DNA of 64,000 nt from Nageia nagi (taxonomy: Eukaryota > Pinophyta): assembly GCA_050084985.1 (NCBI GenBank), contig JBITNC010000001.1:96410001-96474000 (forward strand). The letters are read 5' to 3'. Of this stretch, positions 47,340 through 57,949 are shown piece by piece; positions within the stretch are counted from its first letter, which is position 1, and every line of letters starts with the position of its first letter. The translations under genes and the position numbers were made by a program. Below the pieces are notes generated by a model. That model searched no databases, was not told where the DNA came from, and worked only from the letters and a program-made list of their open reading frames with translations.

Positions 47340-47880
47340 AACCATATATTGAGCACCTCAATGCTGTTAAGCAAATATTAAGGTATGTTGTAAGGATGAA
47401 GAATCTTACTCTCAAGTATTCCAAGTTACCCTCATTTTTTCTCTTAGGTTTATATGATTCTGACTATGGAGGAGATAGAGATGATAGAAAATCAACCTTT
47501 GCATTTATTTTTAGCATTGGTTTAGGTGCTATCTCTTAGGCTTCAAAGAAGTATACCTATATTTCTCTTTCCATGATAGAAGTTGAATATTGTGCCATAT
47601 ATGTTGCAACCAAGAAGCTATTTGGCTAAGGTATCTTCTAAAAGAAATTAGGTATTAGAAACCTGGACCATCTCTAATTTCTTTAGATAATCAATTGGCT
47701 ATTTCTTTGGCTAAGAAACATGTGTTCCATCAGAGAATAAAACATGTGGAAATTTAGGCCCATTTCATCAAGGAAAAGGTTCTTGATGGCATTTTACACG
47801 TGGAGTATTATCCATAAATCTTGAACTTTGCTAAGCCCCTCCTTAAAGCTCAATTTAGTAAGCTTAGGGATGCTGTTGGG
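47340..47880 (+). pseudogene. Copia RNase H relic (copia B)
   Basis: I read ILRYVVRMKNLTLKYSK (near 47,370), GLYDSDYGGDRDDRKSTFAF (47,448-47,507; SD.DWAGD..DRKST expected) and ASKKYTYISLSMIEVEYCAI (47,539-47,598). The end of the domain follows, with HVFHQRIKHVE-like text in shifted frames. It contains all expected blocks with frameshifts. Pol ends at about 47,880. Confidence 0.85.
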
Positions 47881-48626
47881 TTGGTGAAGTTTCCCTCAAG
47901 GGGGAGTGAAGCTTATTTATGATGACAACTTCATCCCTAGGAGGAATTTTATGTTGTATAGTGCTAATTTTATTATACACCTTCATGGTAAGTTCCCTCT
48001 ACATGAAGAACTTGTTGTATATTTAAAAAAAAAAAAGATTGGCCAATCTAGCACTTTTTTAGTTATCCATGTGTGAGGAACTTGTATGTGTATTTTAGCA
48101 CTATTCAATTATCCATGTGTGAGGAAATCATATATGAATTTTATTTTGCTCTATTTGGTAATGATAATCAACACATGTTTTGTATACAATAGGTGATTGT
48201 GAGTATTAGGTTGGCATCTTTGTGATGACTTATAGTGCACCATTGATCAATTTATGATGGTATTTGTTTTATTCATCTATCCTTATTGATATAAATATGT
48301 TGCATCTAACTAATATTGTTATTTGAGCTACTTATAACTTACAGGTTCTCTTGATATTGCAAGTTACTTACTTCAAATGTGTAGGCTCATGGAGACTCAT
48401 CATGACCTCCAATTGGGTGACTACTTTATGTACATTGAAAAAAATTATGGTTAATGATTATATTGTAAACCATTTGCTAAAATGGTAAAGTAGTGAGTCC
48501 CAAAATAAGATCTTGCTTACTTCACAAAGATGTAAAAAGTTCTCATCTCTTGTTGTATATATTTGGAGGAGAACTCTCTTACTCTCTCTTTCTTCTCTCT
48601 TATTTTCTCTATTCCAATATTGCATT
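47881..48626 (+). other. 3' untranslated part of copia B
   Basis: About 750 bp between RNase H and the polypurine tract, long for a copia element. It includes a CTCAAGGGGGAGTG string near 47,896 that resembles a copia polypurine tract, and a 47-bp tandem duplication. No further domain is visible. Confidence 0.6.
48049..48142. repeat. 47-bp tandem duplication in copia B 3' region
   Basis: TAGCACT begins at 48,049 and 48,096, and each is followed by (A/G)TTATCCATGTGTGAGGAA. Confidence 0.85.
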
Positions 48627-48635
48627 AAGGGGGGG
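48627..48635 (+). promoter_or_regulatory. Polypurine tract of copia B
   Basis: AAGGGGGGG lies immediately before the TGTTGGGATG start of the 3' LTR. Confidence 0.9.
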
Positions 48636-49135
48636 TGTTGGGATGTATAATGCATTATTGTAAAGTTTTTGTATTAATCCTCCTCGTAAATTTACTAATA
48701 CTTAATGGTATCATTAGATACCTTAAGTATTTGAGTGAATATGATAATGTAACTTATCCTACACTCCATGTCATGAGCATGCCCCTTGGCTAAAAGGAGT
48801 TGCATGTCATGCCTTTGTACATTGGTTAAAAGGGTGATCCAAAAGAGGATTTTGGCTATAAATAGAAGGCCCCCTCTTTGTGATCATGCACCAATTTGTG
48901 AAGCAAATTTATGCTCTAGGATAGTGATTAGAAGATGAAATTAGAAGAATTGTAAGATAGTTATCTTTATGAATGAAGTAAGATCTAGTTAGTGGATGTA
49001 CTCCTAGTTGGAGGAACCACTTTATCTCTTGAGCTATTTTGTGAGATTATTTTCTTGGGTTATCTTGATGTTAGTATGGGCTTCCATGAGATCTTGGTAG
49101 TTTAGGATTGTATTTGTTATATTTCAATCCCTTCA
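48636..49135 (+). mobile_element. 3' LTR of copia B
   Basis: It starts TGTTGGGATGTATAATGCAT and ends TTTCAATCCCTTCA. It pairs with 41,778-42,278 with about 90 % identity by eye. The minus-strand open frame at 48,458-48,655 overlaps its start and is not a gene. Confidence 0.95.
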
Positions 49136-49140
49136 AAAAT
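49136..49140. repeat. Target-site duplication AAAAT of copia B, right copy
   Basis: Identical to 41,773-41,777. Confidence 0.95.
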
Positions 49141-49520
49141 GTTATGTTAGCAATATGATAAAAATAAAGAAAGAGCTATCTACTACCTCAACAAGACTCT
49201 CATAGACCATGAAATAAGGTACATTCCTATGGAAAAGATTTATTTTGGTATTGTTTTTGCTACTAAAAATTTGAGGTATTATCTTTTGTACTGCATGACA
49301 TATTTTGTGAGCCCAATTAACCCATTGACATATCTCATAGCTAAGCAATACTTGCTAGGAAGAGTAGCTATGTGGTTGATGTTATTGCAAGAATTTGATG
49401 CAAATATGGTCAAATAAAAGTTTGTAAAGGGCCAAGAAATCATATATTTGATAGCAAAATTTTCTCATATTGATAAGACAATTATCCATAAAGAGTTCCC
49501 AAATGAATATAATCAATATA
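49141..49520 (+). pseudogene. Gypsy RNase H, C-terminal part (gypsy C)
   Basis: It continues the domain cut at 41,777: QYDKNKERAIYYLNKTLIDH (about 49,153-49,212), MEKIYFGIVFATKNLRYYLL (49,229-49,288), LIAKQYLLGRVAMWLMLLQE (about 49,334-49,393) and FDANMVK. A stop follows at 49,415 and then further linker text (KGQEIIYLIAKF). The block order matches the retroviral-type RNase H of Ty3/gypsy. Confidence 0.85.
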
Positions 49521-49620
49521 CTCCAACTTTAGAGCATGGGTGTTATGGTGGAGCACTTCCACAACGTTAAGGTAATTAGTGGAACATTCTAAGCAAGTTT
49601 GTATGCTATGTAGAGGATGA

Positions 49621-50150
49621 ACCTAAGTCCTAGAAACTTTAATTTGATGGATCAAAGTGTATATATGGGTAGGGGTAGGTATTGTACTAGTTTCACCTTC
49701 GAATGATGTAATTCTTATGGCATACAAACTTAGATTTGAGTGCACTACCAATATGGGAAAATATGAGGATTTGATATTGGATTTGAAAGCAATTATTTTG
49801 TTGAAAATAAAGAATATGGAAATATATGGTGATTCAAAAATTTTCATTAATTAAGTTAATGAGATATATAATACAAAATATGAGAAATTAGCCCACAAAA
49901 GATGGTAGTTGTTGAAATTCTTCATCAGTTTGATAGGAAAACTATTTGGAATATTCTAAGAATAAAAAATAGTTATGTAATTACAATAGCAAGTTCAAAT
50001 TCTTTAGTTCTATCTGAAATAGAATATGATCATACAATTCTGAGGATCAACCACTTGAGTACACCATCTTGTGTGGATAGTGATAGTGATGTAGAGGTAT
50101 ATTGTGTGACTCAAGATGAAATTAAACCATTATGGTATGATGATATTTAA
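49621..50150 (+). pseudogene. Second, archaeal-type RNase H relic (gypsy C)
   Basis: After a frame change I read FDGSK (near 49,645), then GVGIVLVSPSNDVILMAYKL, FECTTNMGKYEDLILDLKA and MEIYGDSKIFIN (49,670-49,854). MVVVEILHQFDRKTIWNILR follows at 49,902-49,961, and then a tail with LRINHLSTPSC. The order D-G-S, (A/G)EY.A, GDS matches the aRNH domain that Tat-lineage gypsy elements carry between RNase H and integrase. The middle Glu is present as KYED (EYEA expected, so its place is altered). Confidence 0.85.
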
Positions 50151-50179
50151 AATTACTTGAAATATTAATCAATTCCATA

Positions 50180-51300
50180 ATATTTTGATAGGAATAAAAA
50201 AGTTATATCAAAATAATAACTCTTAAGTATATCATCATTGATGAAGTATTGTATAGAAGGTCATTTGATGGGGCTCTATTGAGATGCCTTACGCATAATG
50301 GAATAAAAATAATACTTCAACAAGTGCATGATGGCCTATGCGAGGAAATTTCTTTGTAAAAGCATTGTATACTAAGATTTTGTGCATTGGTTACTATTGG
50401 ATTTCCATGGAAGAAGATTGTAAGAGTCATATCAAAAGCTACCTTCAATGTCAAAAGCATTCCAATTTAAAAAAATAATCAACATAAGAGTTGAATGCAA
50501 TTGTGTCACCATCATCCTTTGCAATTTGGGGTATATATTTGATTAGTCTTATAAATCCTCATTCAAGGGAGGGCATAAATTCATTATCATAGCTATAGAA
50601 TATTCTACAAAATGGGTTGAAGCCATACCAATGAAATTAGTCACACATGATAAGATCATTAATTTCTTGGTTAAGAATATTATAACAAGATTTGGTGTTC
50701 CACAACAATTGATAATAGACAATGGGAATAATTTCAAAGGTAAAGAAATGAAATCATTCTAAATTTTTTTTTCATATCATTCAAATATTTTATTTTGTTT
50801 AATACCCTCAAGGAAATAGTCAAGCAGAAGCATCAAATAAAATAATTAAGACTATTTTGTCAAAAAAATGGGATGGATATAAGAGAGATTAGCATGAAAA
50901 ATTACCATATTCACTATGGAATATATAATAAGTGTTAGGACTACTACTAAGAAAACTCCATTTTCATTAGTTTACAATGATGAAGTGATTATACCATTAG
51001 AACTAAAATACCATATTTAAGAATCTCACTACATGGAGATGTTTTAGATGAAGAGGCTTGGAAAGCTAGATTACAATAGTTGGAAGAACTTCATGAGAAG
51101 AGAATTTATACATTTGAATATCAAAATCATATCATGCAAAGTTAAAGAGAGAATTTCAAAAAAATATCAAGCCAAAAGTATTTCAGGTAGGAGATTGATA
51201 TTGAAAAAACATATCAACAAAACAACTACAAATGATGAAGTCAAAGGGAGTTTGAGCCAAATTGGCTAGGATGATTTGTTGTGGTAGACTATATTCCATG
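50180..51300 (+). pseudogene. Gypsy integrase relic (gypsy C)
   Basis: I read VLYRRSFDGALLRCL (50,245-50,290) before the zinc-finger region, which is decayed (50,300-50,470). The catalytic core is at 50,583-50,750: AIEYSTKWVEAIPMKLVTHD and NIITRFGVPQQLIIDNGNNF, with the second Asp of D,D-35-E intact. Near 50,810 QGNSQAEASNKIIK contains the final Glu. ISLHGDVLDEEAWKARL and LEELHEKRIYTFEYQNHIM (about 51,020-51,140) are the C-terminal part. Frameshifts and stops interrupt it. Confidence 0.85.
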
Positions 51301-52154
51301 GATGATAAATAAGAACCAAAAACCTTCAATTACATACATTTGAAATACTTTTAAATGTAATATAACAACTCTATACCTTGAAAAATAACAAAGAATAAGA
51401 ATGAGGTACATGCATATTATTTTTCATTTTTGTTTCTAAGTAATTTTATATTATTTTCATAGTGTTAGTGCCATAATTCTTGCACAATGTTGACATCATA
51501 AAAAAGGTGAAGAGAGCATATGTCTGCAGGCCATTAACATAAAATATAAGATCGTTGATGGACATCATAATGGCTAGTGAGAGTTCACTTACTTAAAAGG
51601 TAAATCAATGATATAGCCATAAGTGAGATGTTGAAATTAACTCATCCTCAATGGATGATGCAACTCACTATGTATAATTTTTTTTTTAGGGTATATTTAA
51701 ATTCTTTTTGCAAGTATCTACAAAAATAAAAAAAACTATAGGATGCAAGGCATCCATGACGTATGAGTACTATTTGCATAGTGTTGACACTATTTGTTGT
51801 ACCTCATCAAAGGTTGAAATTAGTATACCTCTTTTGCATCAAAGCATGGATGACAAAACATAAGACTCCCTAGTATCATATATGAAGAGTAGTCACTTTT
51901 CACTTTTATACTTGATAAGAGCAAGGGGTAAAAAGAGATCTTTCTTCATATTTTATCTTGGCTACTCCATGCATGGAAATTTGCTAGGGGAAACCAAGTT
52001 AAAAGGGACCAATGAAGGACCTTCATTAAAGGATTGTGCTACTAGATAAAGAGTTCAAAATTTTCAAAAGTTTATTATACTCTTCATCTTTAGATATATA
52101 ATTTCAATTATACAATCACACCTCCAAAGAGGGAAAAATATAAATGCTTAAAAA
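51301..52154 (+). other. 3' untranslated part of gypsy C
   Basis: About 0.85 kb between integrase and the 3' LTR with no domain. A purine-rich tract AAAGAGGGAAAAA at about 52,126-52,138 is a candidate polypurine tract, but it ends 16 bp before the LTR start I chose. That leaves the exact LTR start slightly open. Confidence 0.55.
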
Positions 52155-52761
52155 TGAATTTCCATGTATTAAATAATTCATTTTATAGAATCAATAGTAT
52201 ATTTATTATAAAAGGTGTTAAAATATACCCAAGGAAATGTAATTAATATAAAAGGACCATCAAATGATGTAAGTGGTGTCAAATATCAAGGAAGGCACCA
52301 TAAGTTATGTAATATGTGATGATCCAAGAAAAAGAGAGGATCAAGGCATCGTAATAAAAGAATATCAAAGGCAAACCATTCATTATTGGATAATGAGATA
52401 TCATATAAGTTGACACATGCAAATCATATAATCCAAACATCAATGATTTTTTGTAACACCACCTATTTGAGGATCTATTATATTCCCTTCATTACATCTC
52501 ACATACTTTAATTTTTGCATTTGGTTCTACTTGTTTTAAGATGATAATGATGTGCCTTCAGTAAGACACTGGAATCATGGTTTTTGTATCTAGATGAGTG
52601 GATATTGATTTATGATTTCATTTTGGTGCATGAACTTAGATTTGATGAAGGTATATTATTATTCATTTATGTAAATTGATATATTCATGATATATGCATC
52701 AATATTATATTATAGAGAGATAATGCTTCATTTATTACTCCTTGCTTTATTTCTTTATGTA
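52155..52761 (+). mobile_element. 3' LTR of gypsy C
   Basis: It pairs with 37,434-37,967 and ends CTTTATGTA. It holds about 70 bp (near 52,535-52,620) absent from the 5' LTR. Confidence 0.85.
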
Positions 52762-52766
52762 CAAAT
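52762..52766. repeat. Target-site duplication of gypsy C, right copy (CAAAT)
   Basis: Four of five bases match CAAAA at 37,429-37,433. Confidence 0.6.
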
Positions 52767-53430
52767 GATATGAACTTTATTTCTTTTAGAGCTTGCTACT
52801 CTAATGATTTACCTTTGTACCAAAATCCACCTTCATCAAATATAACATTATGATTGATTAAAACTTTTGTAGTAAATGAATTATATAAATTATATCATTT
52901 AGTCTCTTCACTATATCCAACAAAGATACATTTCTCACTTTTTTTTTAATCAATTTTCCACATCTTCTCCTTTAGAACATGTGTATATTCAATGGACCAA
53001 AAAAAATGAGATGATAACATTATGTCTTCTTCTATTCCAAGCTTCATATGGAGTTATATTTTTGATACTCTTCGTATAACTTTTTTTCAATAAATAAACA
53101 ATGATAAAAATAACTTCTGATAAAAATTCATTTGACATATTTTTAGATGTCATCATGCTTTATGAAAACTCCATTATAGTTCTATTTTTGCATTTAGCTA
53201 TACCATTTTTTTGAGGTGTATAGTGTGGTATTAGTTACCTATTAATACCATTTTGTTTTAAATTTATTTCTAAATTCACCAGAGGTAAATTCACCCCCTT
53301 TATCTAAATGCAAAAACTTCACATAGAAAACACTTTTTTTTCTATAACAACTCTAATGTTCTTGATGTGTAATTACTCTATGATTATAGATTTTAAGAGC
53401 TCTTCCACTTATAGATTATAAAATAATGTT
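52767..53430 (-). pseudogene. Copia integrase relic (copia A, 5' part)
   Basis: On the minus strand I read HYTPQKNGIAKCKNRTIMEF (about 53,225-53,165; YTPQQNGVAERKNRT expected), EFLSEVIFIIVYLLKKS and NITPYEAWNRRRHN (about 53,130-53,010), and KCIFVGYSEET (about 52,935-52,900, the copia integrase C-terminal box). It ends at VIFDEGGFWYKGKSLE and FISF by the gypsy C insertion. The frame continues at 37,428 with Ser/Thr-rich linker text. The catalytic first half and gag are not visible further right. Confidence 0.8.
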
Positions 53431-54449
53431 ATGGGAATATAGAGTTCTATGTCAACTTATGTATTATCATGCATTTATTAACCACTCTACTATAATTAAA
53501 ATAGGAATTAAAATCAACACACACATATTAAGTAATTGATAAATATTTATAGGGGTTTCTCTTAGTTTGAGAGTACATCCCCTTTCAATCATAAGCCTCT
53601 AAATTCTATTAATTCCAATGAGTGAATGTTTACAATTTAAGAATATATCATAATAGTATCCACAACACAATATCTCCATCTATTATTTGCAAACACAACA
53701 ATAAACCCTCAACAGAAAAAGTCTCCTTTAACTCCTTCAAAATGCATTACATCCTTGGTGGTTGGTGCTCAAGTTACCTCAACCATCACAAAGAAACTAT
53801 CAGGTCTAGTCTCCCAAGGATCAGGTAATTTTATGGGTCCAAAATGGCTTTTGATATACATAGGCTTTTTGATATGATATATGCATAGGATTTCCATGCG
53901 AGTATGTCAAGTCAAAAAATGAATGTCATATGGGATCAAACTATGTTAGATAAGCCCAAAATATGTCAAATATGTTATGTCAACCCTAGATATAGTTATT
54001 TCAGTACTAAATGGAGAATGTCAACCCAAATTTGAGAATGCAAGTAAGAGTGGATAATGTTGGGTGAGAGTGAAGAATGTCAAGTAAGATTTAGGAATGT
54101 TGGAAAAAGTATTAGGAAGGTTAGTTAAGTGCCAAAACCCTCCAAATTAAACCAAATTCATTATTTCTAAGGGATCAAGCTTAGAGATGATGTCCTCTAG
54201 TTAAAATGACCATTTAAACATGATCCAAAAATCATAGCTCCCCAAAGGGAAGGCAATTTAGTCCCACAAATGCTTAGTTTGGGATAAGGTTAGGAAACAA
54301 TTCCTTAACCTTGGATTTATTATACCATTTTGCCTTAGAACTTGGGTAGTTTTCCTTTCAACCCTACTAACCAAATATCTTATTATCCCCTTCTTGTATG
54401 AAAAACCTTTTTCTATAGTACAAATTCTTCCTTTAACTCATCCATGGTG
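53431..54449. other. Non-coding stretch between copia A and gypsy B
   Basis: No domain was recognised. It probably contains the 3' end or LTR of gypsy B, whose pol ends at about 54,450 on the minus strand, but no LTR pair could be matched with sequence right of 58.5 kb. A degenerate ~20-bp array lies at 54,022-54,120. Confidence 0.5.
54022..54120. repeat. Degenerate ~20-bp tandem repeat, about five units
   Basis: Units GGAGAATGTCAACCCAAATT, GAGAATGCAAGTAAGAGT, GGATAATGTTGGGTGAGAGT, GAAGAATGTCAAGTAAGATT and AGGAATGTTGGAAAAAGT follow each other. Confidence 0.6.
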
Positions 54450-55660
54450 CTTGGTGCAAGGTATTAAATGGATGGAAGCACTTATCCTAACTCAAAATCA
54501 TCTTCAATCATCATGTAAGGCTCAAATAATTTCAAGTTGTCAACATTGACAATGAGTAAATATGCATGTAGGTAGGTAATTCAAGTTTGAAGGTATTCTT
54601 ACATACTTGTTCAATAGTCATAAAGGCCCATTATTTAAGGGTTTTAGCTTCTTAGTAGGTCCTTCTTTCTTGTCTTTACTGAGATACAACCATACCTGAT
54701 CACTAACTTGAAACTTGTGATCAACATGATGCTTGTCATATCTTAACTTGTATTTAGTTTTACTAGCTTTTAGTTATTCTTTAACCTTGAGATGGACCAA
54801 CCTAATCTTGTCTATGAAATTCTCAACTTGTTGTTCCTCCTTAATGATTACATTAGGATCACTTTGCTTCATAAAAATATAATAAAATGGTGATGGTGGA
54901 AGATATCTAAAATATGTTTCAAAAGGTGTCTTTCTAGTGGAAGTGTGCACTTATCTATTGTATGAGTTTTGAATATACATAAGGTATTCATACCATGAAT
55001 TTAGATGTTTAGCACAATACCCATAAGTAATTGAACTACTATTTTATTCACCACTTCTATTTGGCCATATTCCAGGATGAGCAATAATATTTCTCTTCAA
55101 TTTGGTTTCCATATTTTCCCATAAGGTAGTGCAAAACTATCCTAAGAACTTACTATGTTGCTATCAGATATAATAGAACTTAGCAACCTAAAATTAACCC
55201 ACATGTGAGATAAGAACAAATTTGAAACATCCTATCTAGTTATAGTGTTTTTACATGGTATCAACATACACATCTTGGTGAACCTATAAATAAAAATAAA
55301 TAAATAATGATGTACCCCTTTTTTCATAGGTAAACCACCCACAAAGTCCATTGATATACTCTCCTAAGGTTGGTTTGGAATAGGAAATGTTTGATACAGT
55401 CATAATTTTTAGATTCTAGGCTTGCTCAGATAACATAACACACAACCTATTATTTACTTACTAGCTTGTTCTTATATTTTGGGTCAATATACATTCCTCT
55501 GTAAGTTTTTCAAAGTCTTACCAACAACAAAATATCTAATAAATATGAGATGAATGTGCCACCCTTATCAGTTGTACTCTTTCTCCTTAAGGAACATGTA
55601 AGGTATTAAACTTGTGCAATAACCAATCCTTCACATTGTAGTCTAAATTTTCATCATATC
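54450..55660 (-). pseudogene. Gypsy integrase relic (gypsy B)
   Basis: The best part is the C-terminus, read on the minus strand at about 54,835-54,570: EEQQVENFIDKIRLVHLKVK, then KLRYDKHHVDHKFQVSDQVW, LYLSKDKKEGPTKKLKPL and NNGPL. These are the helical tail and GPF-type box of Ty3/gypsy integrases. PSTMDELKEEFVL near 54,470 is the polyprotein tail. The catalytic core (about 55,500-54,900) is only traceable in fragments such as the Asn-Gly-Ala and YS.PSPFYYIFMKQ-like text. It follows RNase H in the expected order. Confidence 0.75.
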
Positions 55661-55865
55661 TAGGTCATGCAAGTATTACTCTTTATACAAATATTTAATA
55701 AAAGGATAGAGTTTTAGGATAGTACTCGACCTAAAATAGTGGTGTGTATTGGTGTCTTGATAACATATCAAGTAGCTTATTTGTATTTCCATTTTTATAC
55801 CAAATTATGAGATGATGATTTTGTAATAAGCCCATCCACTTGAAATTTATAGCTTGTTGCAACTT

Positions 55866-56093
55866 TTATTGGGTCTGTAGGCATTGTAATGGTTGATTGT
55901 TAGTGTGCACAATGGTATCTCTTCCCACTAAGTAATGTTTCCATTTTTTAATAGCTTGTATAAGAGCAAATAATTCTTTGTAATATACTAGGTAGTTTAA
56001 AAAAGCTCCACTAAGTTTTTCTAAATAATTCTTTATTAAATATTTCTTACTAGTTTCCTTCCTTGCATAAGCACTGCTCAATTGCTTACCCAC
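55866..56093 (-). pseudogene. Gypsy RNase H relic (gypsy B)
   Basis: A 76-codon minus frame reads YYKELFALIQAIKKWKHYLV then GRDTIVHTNNQPLQCLQTQ, where Y.KEL.A...A...W.HYL.G....V.TDH..L..L is expected. The third catalytic Asp is Asn (HTNN for HTDH). The first part (SAYARKETSKKYLIK...) is altered. Confidence 0.85.
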
Positions 56094-56099
56094 TTATGT

Positions 56100-57225
56100 T
56101 AGTTTTCTATTTCAAAATGTTGTTGTAAATTAGGTAATGCTAAGATTGGGACATTGATAAGATTCTCCTTTAAAGTGTCAAATGCAACTTCTTTCTGGTT
56201 ATGTCATTCAATGTAGAGGCAATAGATGAAAAATCAATAATGAACTTCTTGAGGTATTGAAATTCTCCAAAAAAAATTCTTATTTCTATACATTAATAGG
56301 TCTAGGCTAATCAATAATAACCTTCACTTTATTAGGGTCAATTCTCAACTATCCATCACTAATAATGTGTCCTTGATACAACAAAATGTTTCTTGCTAAA
56401 CTCACACTTACCCATTTTCAACATCAATCTATTTTCTTTAAGAGTTAGCAACATTTGTTTGAGGTGTACTACATGGTATTCCCAAGTTTGACTATACACA
56501 AGTATATCATTCAAGTAAATAACTATAAAAAATCAAGAAAATGTCTAAGAACTTCATTCATTATCCTCATGAAGGTTTCTTATGCATCTCATAGCCAAAA
56601 AGGTAGTAAAAGCATTCAAATAATCCCTTCTTATGGAATGTAGTATTTTAGATGTTTCATCTTTTATTCTAATTGGTGATAACTACTCCTTATTTACAAC
56701 TTGGAGAAAAATTTACCCTTTTGTAATTTATCTATATTATCATCAATCATTGCAATATGTAATGGTTCTTGATGGTAGTATTTTTAATGCTTGGTAGTTA
56801 AGACACATCCTTCATGATCTATCCTTATTTTGCATAAGAATAATAGGTGAACAGAGGGTGATGTGCTAGGTCTAATCACTCCTTGATTAAGTAAATCCCA
56901 AATTTGCTTCTTTACCTCCTCCTTTTCAATAACAAATTTGCTATACAATCCAATGTTGGGAAGAGTTGCATTAGGAATTAATTGGATTTCATGTTGGATG
57001 GCTCTTTTGGGTGATAGTCCTTTTGGCTCCTTGAATGATTCATAATATATTCAATAGGATTTAAATTATCTTATCATTATCTCCAATGTTGACATTGTTC
57101 CCAAAATCGAGGTTAACCTTCTAGGGTCTACAATCTCCTTTGGTTGGATCATAACAAGCATGAATCTCTTACTAGAACTAATGAGTCTCTTAGCCTGATA
57201 AACAGTCACCAATTCCATCTTCTAT
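56100..57225 (-). pseudogene. Gypsy reverse transcriptase relic (gypsy B)
   Basis: Minus frames give GLSPKRAIQHEIQLIPNATL, PNIGLYSKFVIEKEEVKKQI and WDLLNQGVIRPSTSPS (about 57,020-56,870), the standard entry to RT. IDDNIDKLQKGKFFSKL (about 56,750) and IRSSYHQL come next. The palm follows with stops; the polymerase box near 56,510 is destroyed (reads FT then a stop then MI). The thumb end has IRIFFGEFQYLKKFIIDFSS then TLNDITRKKLH (about 56,255-56,180). The residues between RPSTSPS and the next strand are altered, lacking the CGSP.. segment. The region is clearly gypsy, non-Tat. Confidence 0.8.
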
Positions 57226-57620
57226 CTACTTTTATGAGAATTGATATCATAAGATACTCCATTCTTAACCAATATATATTGGTTCAATTTTCTAAAATAA
57301 ATAGCATTTTGATCTTTTAAATATAGATGACCAAAAATAATACCACACAAATATCAAGAGGAACTACATCTACTACCACCTCATCAATGTAATTCTTACT
57401 AATGAAAAGAATCAACTTACACTATCTAGTGACTTGGATCCTTGTTGCATTGTTTACCCATTAAAGGATATGGATGGGGGTTGATTGTATGTTTTCAACC
57501 TTAACTTGTTAAGGAAGCTTTCAAGCAATAAAATTGGCTTAAGATCTAGGATAAAATATAGAATCTATTCTAATTTTACTTGAATTTTGAGATGAAATAA
57601 CTAAATCTTATATTCTTGTT
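57226..57620 (-). pseudogene. Gypsy retropepsin relic (gypsy B)
   Basis: I read NRFYILS/IDSIFYPRS.ANFIA text near 57,580-57,540, at the place of the active site (D.GS..N.I expected, here Y-P-R-S). DICGIIFGHLYLKDQNAIYF then RKLNQYILVKNGVSYDINSH lie at about 57,360-57,235. The second block is a well known protease C-terminal segment of plant gypsy elements. The active site is destroyed. Confidence 0.7.
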
Positions 57621-57949
57621 CATTTGCACAAGTTGTTCTTTGTACGGTTGCATAAGAGATTTCATTATCAAAATTAAAACTATTGTTAACAACTTCACCT
57701 TTTATTACCATATTATTATTCTTACCATCCTTCTTCTTATTATTCCTAGTTGCCAGTGCCTACTCCTTCATTTCATGGTGAAGTTCGCAATAATCATCAA
57801 TAAAAAGTACATTATTATCATAATGAGAATAAATTTACCATTTTTAGTGGTAGTTGTAGCTCTCTTTCCTTTTATTTTACTTTACCCTTGTGTTGGGATT
57901 TATCATTTTCTTATTGACCTTTTTGACTAGCATTTTTTTAGTTCTCAAA
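57621..57949 (-). other. Gag-protease linker of gypsy B
   Basis: Lys/Arg- and Thr-rich minus-strand text (GKRATTTTKNGK near 57,865), with stops. The plus-strand 104-codon frame at 57,616-57,930 is a hydrophobic-looking shadow of this linker. Confidence 0.5.

Larger units (their letters stand above)
41778..49135 (+). mobile_element. Complete Ty1/copia element (copia B)
   Basis: A 7,358-bp element with LTRs of 501 and 500 bp, a perfect 5-bp target-site duplication, an initiator-Met primer site and a polypurine tract. Pol domains lie in copia order (protease end, integrase, RT, RNase H). A recognisable gag is missing: about 2.7 kb after the primer site resembles no retroelement protein. The LTRs differ at roughly 45 of 500 positions by eye, so it is the youngest of the three nested elements but still old. 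A third LTR of this family lies at 2,051-2,542. Confidence 0.95.
37434..52761 (+). mobile_element. Tat-lineage Ty3/gypsy element (gypsy C) with nested copia B
   Basis: Plus-strand element with two related LTRs, gag, protease, RT, RNase H, a second RNase H and integrase in the order gag-PR-RT-RNH-aRNH-IN. The second, archaeal-type RNase H before integrase is the hallmark of the Tat lineage. Without copia B (41,778-49,135 plus one AAAAT) the element would be about 8 kb. It is inserted in minus-strand copia A. All domains are broken. Confidence 0.85.

Noticed and set aside
47890-47905. CTCAAGGGGGAGTG, resembling a copia polypurine tract
   Set aside because: The 3' LTR starts 740 bp further on, at 48,636, directly after AAGGGGGGG. 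The upstream string may be a relic of an older end but is not the functional tract of this copy.
48458-48655. 65-codon minus-strand frame before the copia B 3' LTR
   Set aside because: It covers the 3' untranslated part, polypurine tract and LTR start of a plus-strand element, so it is a shadow.
57616-57930. 104-codon plus-strand frame with hydrophobic stretches, at first sight a membrane protein
   Set aside because: It lies antisense to the gag-protease linker of gypsy B, whose minus-strand frames are readable on both sides.
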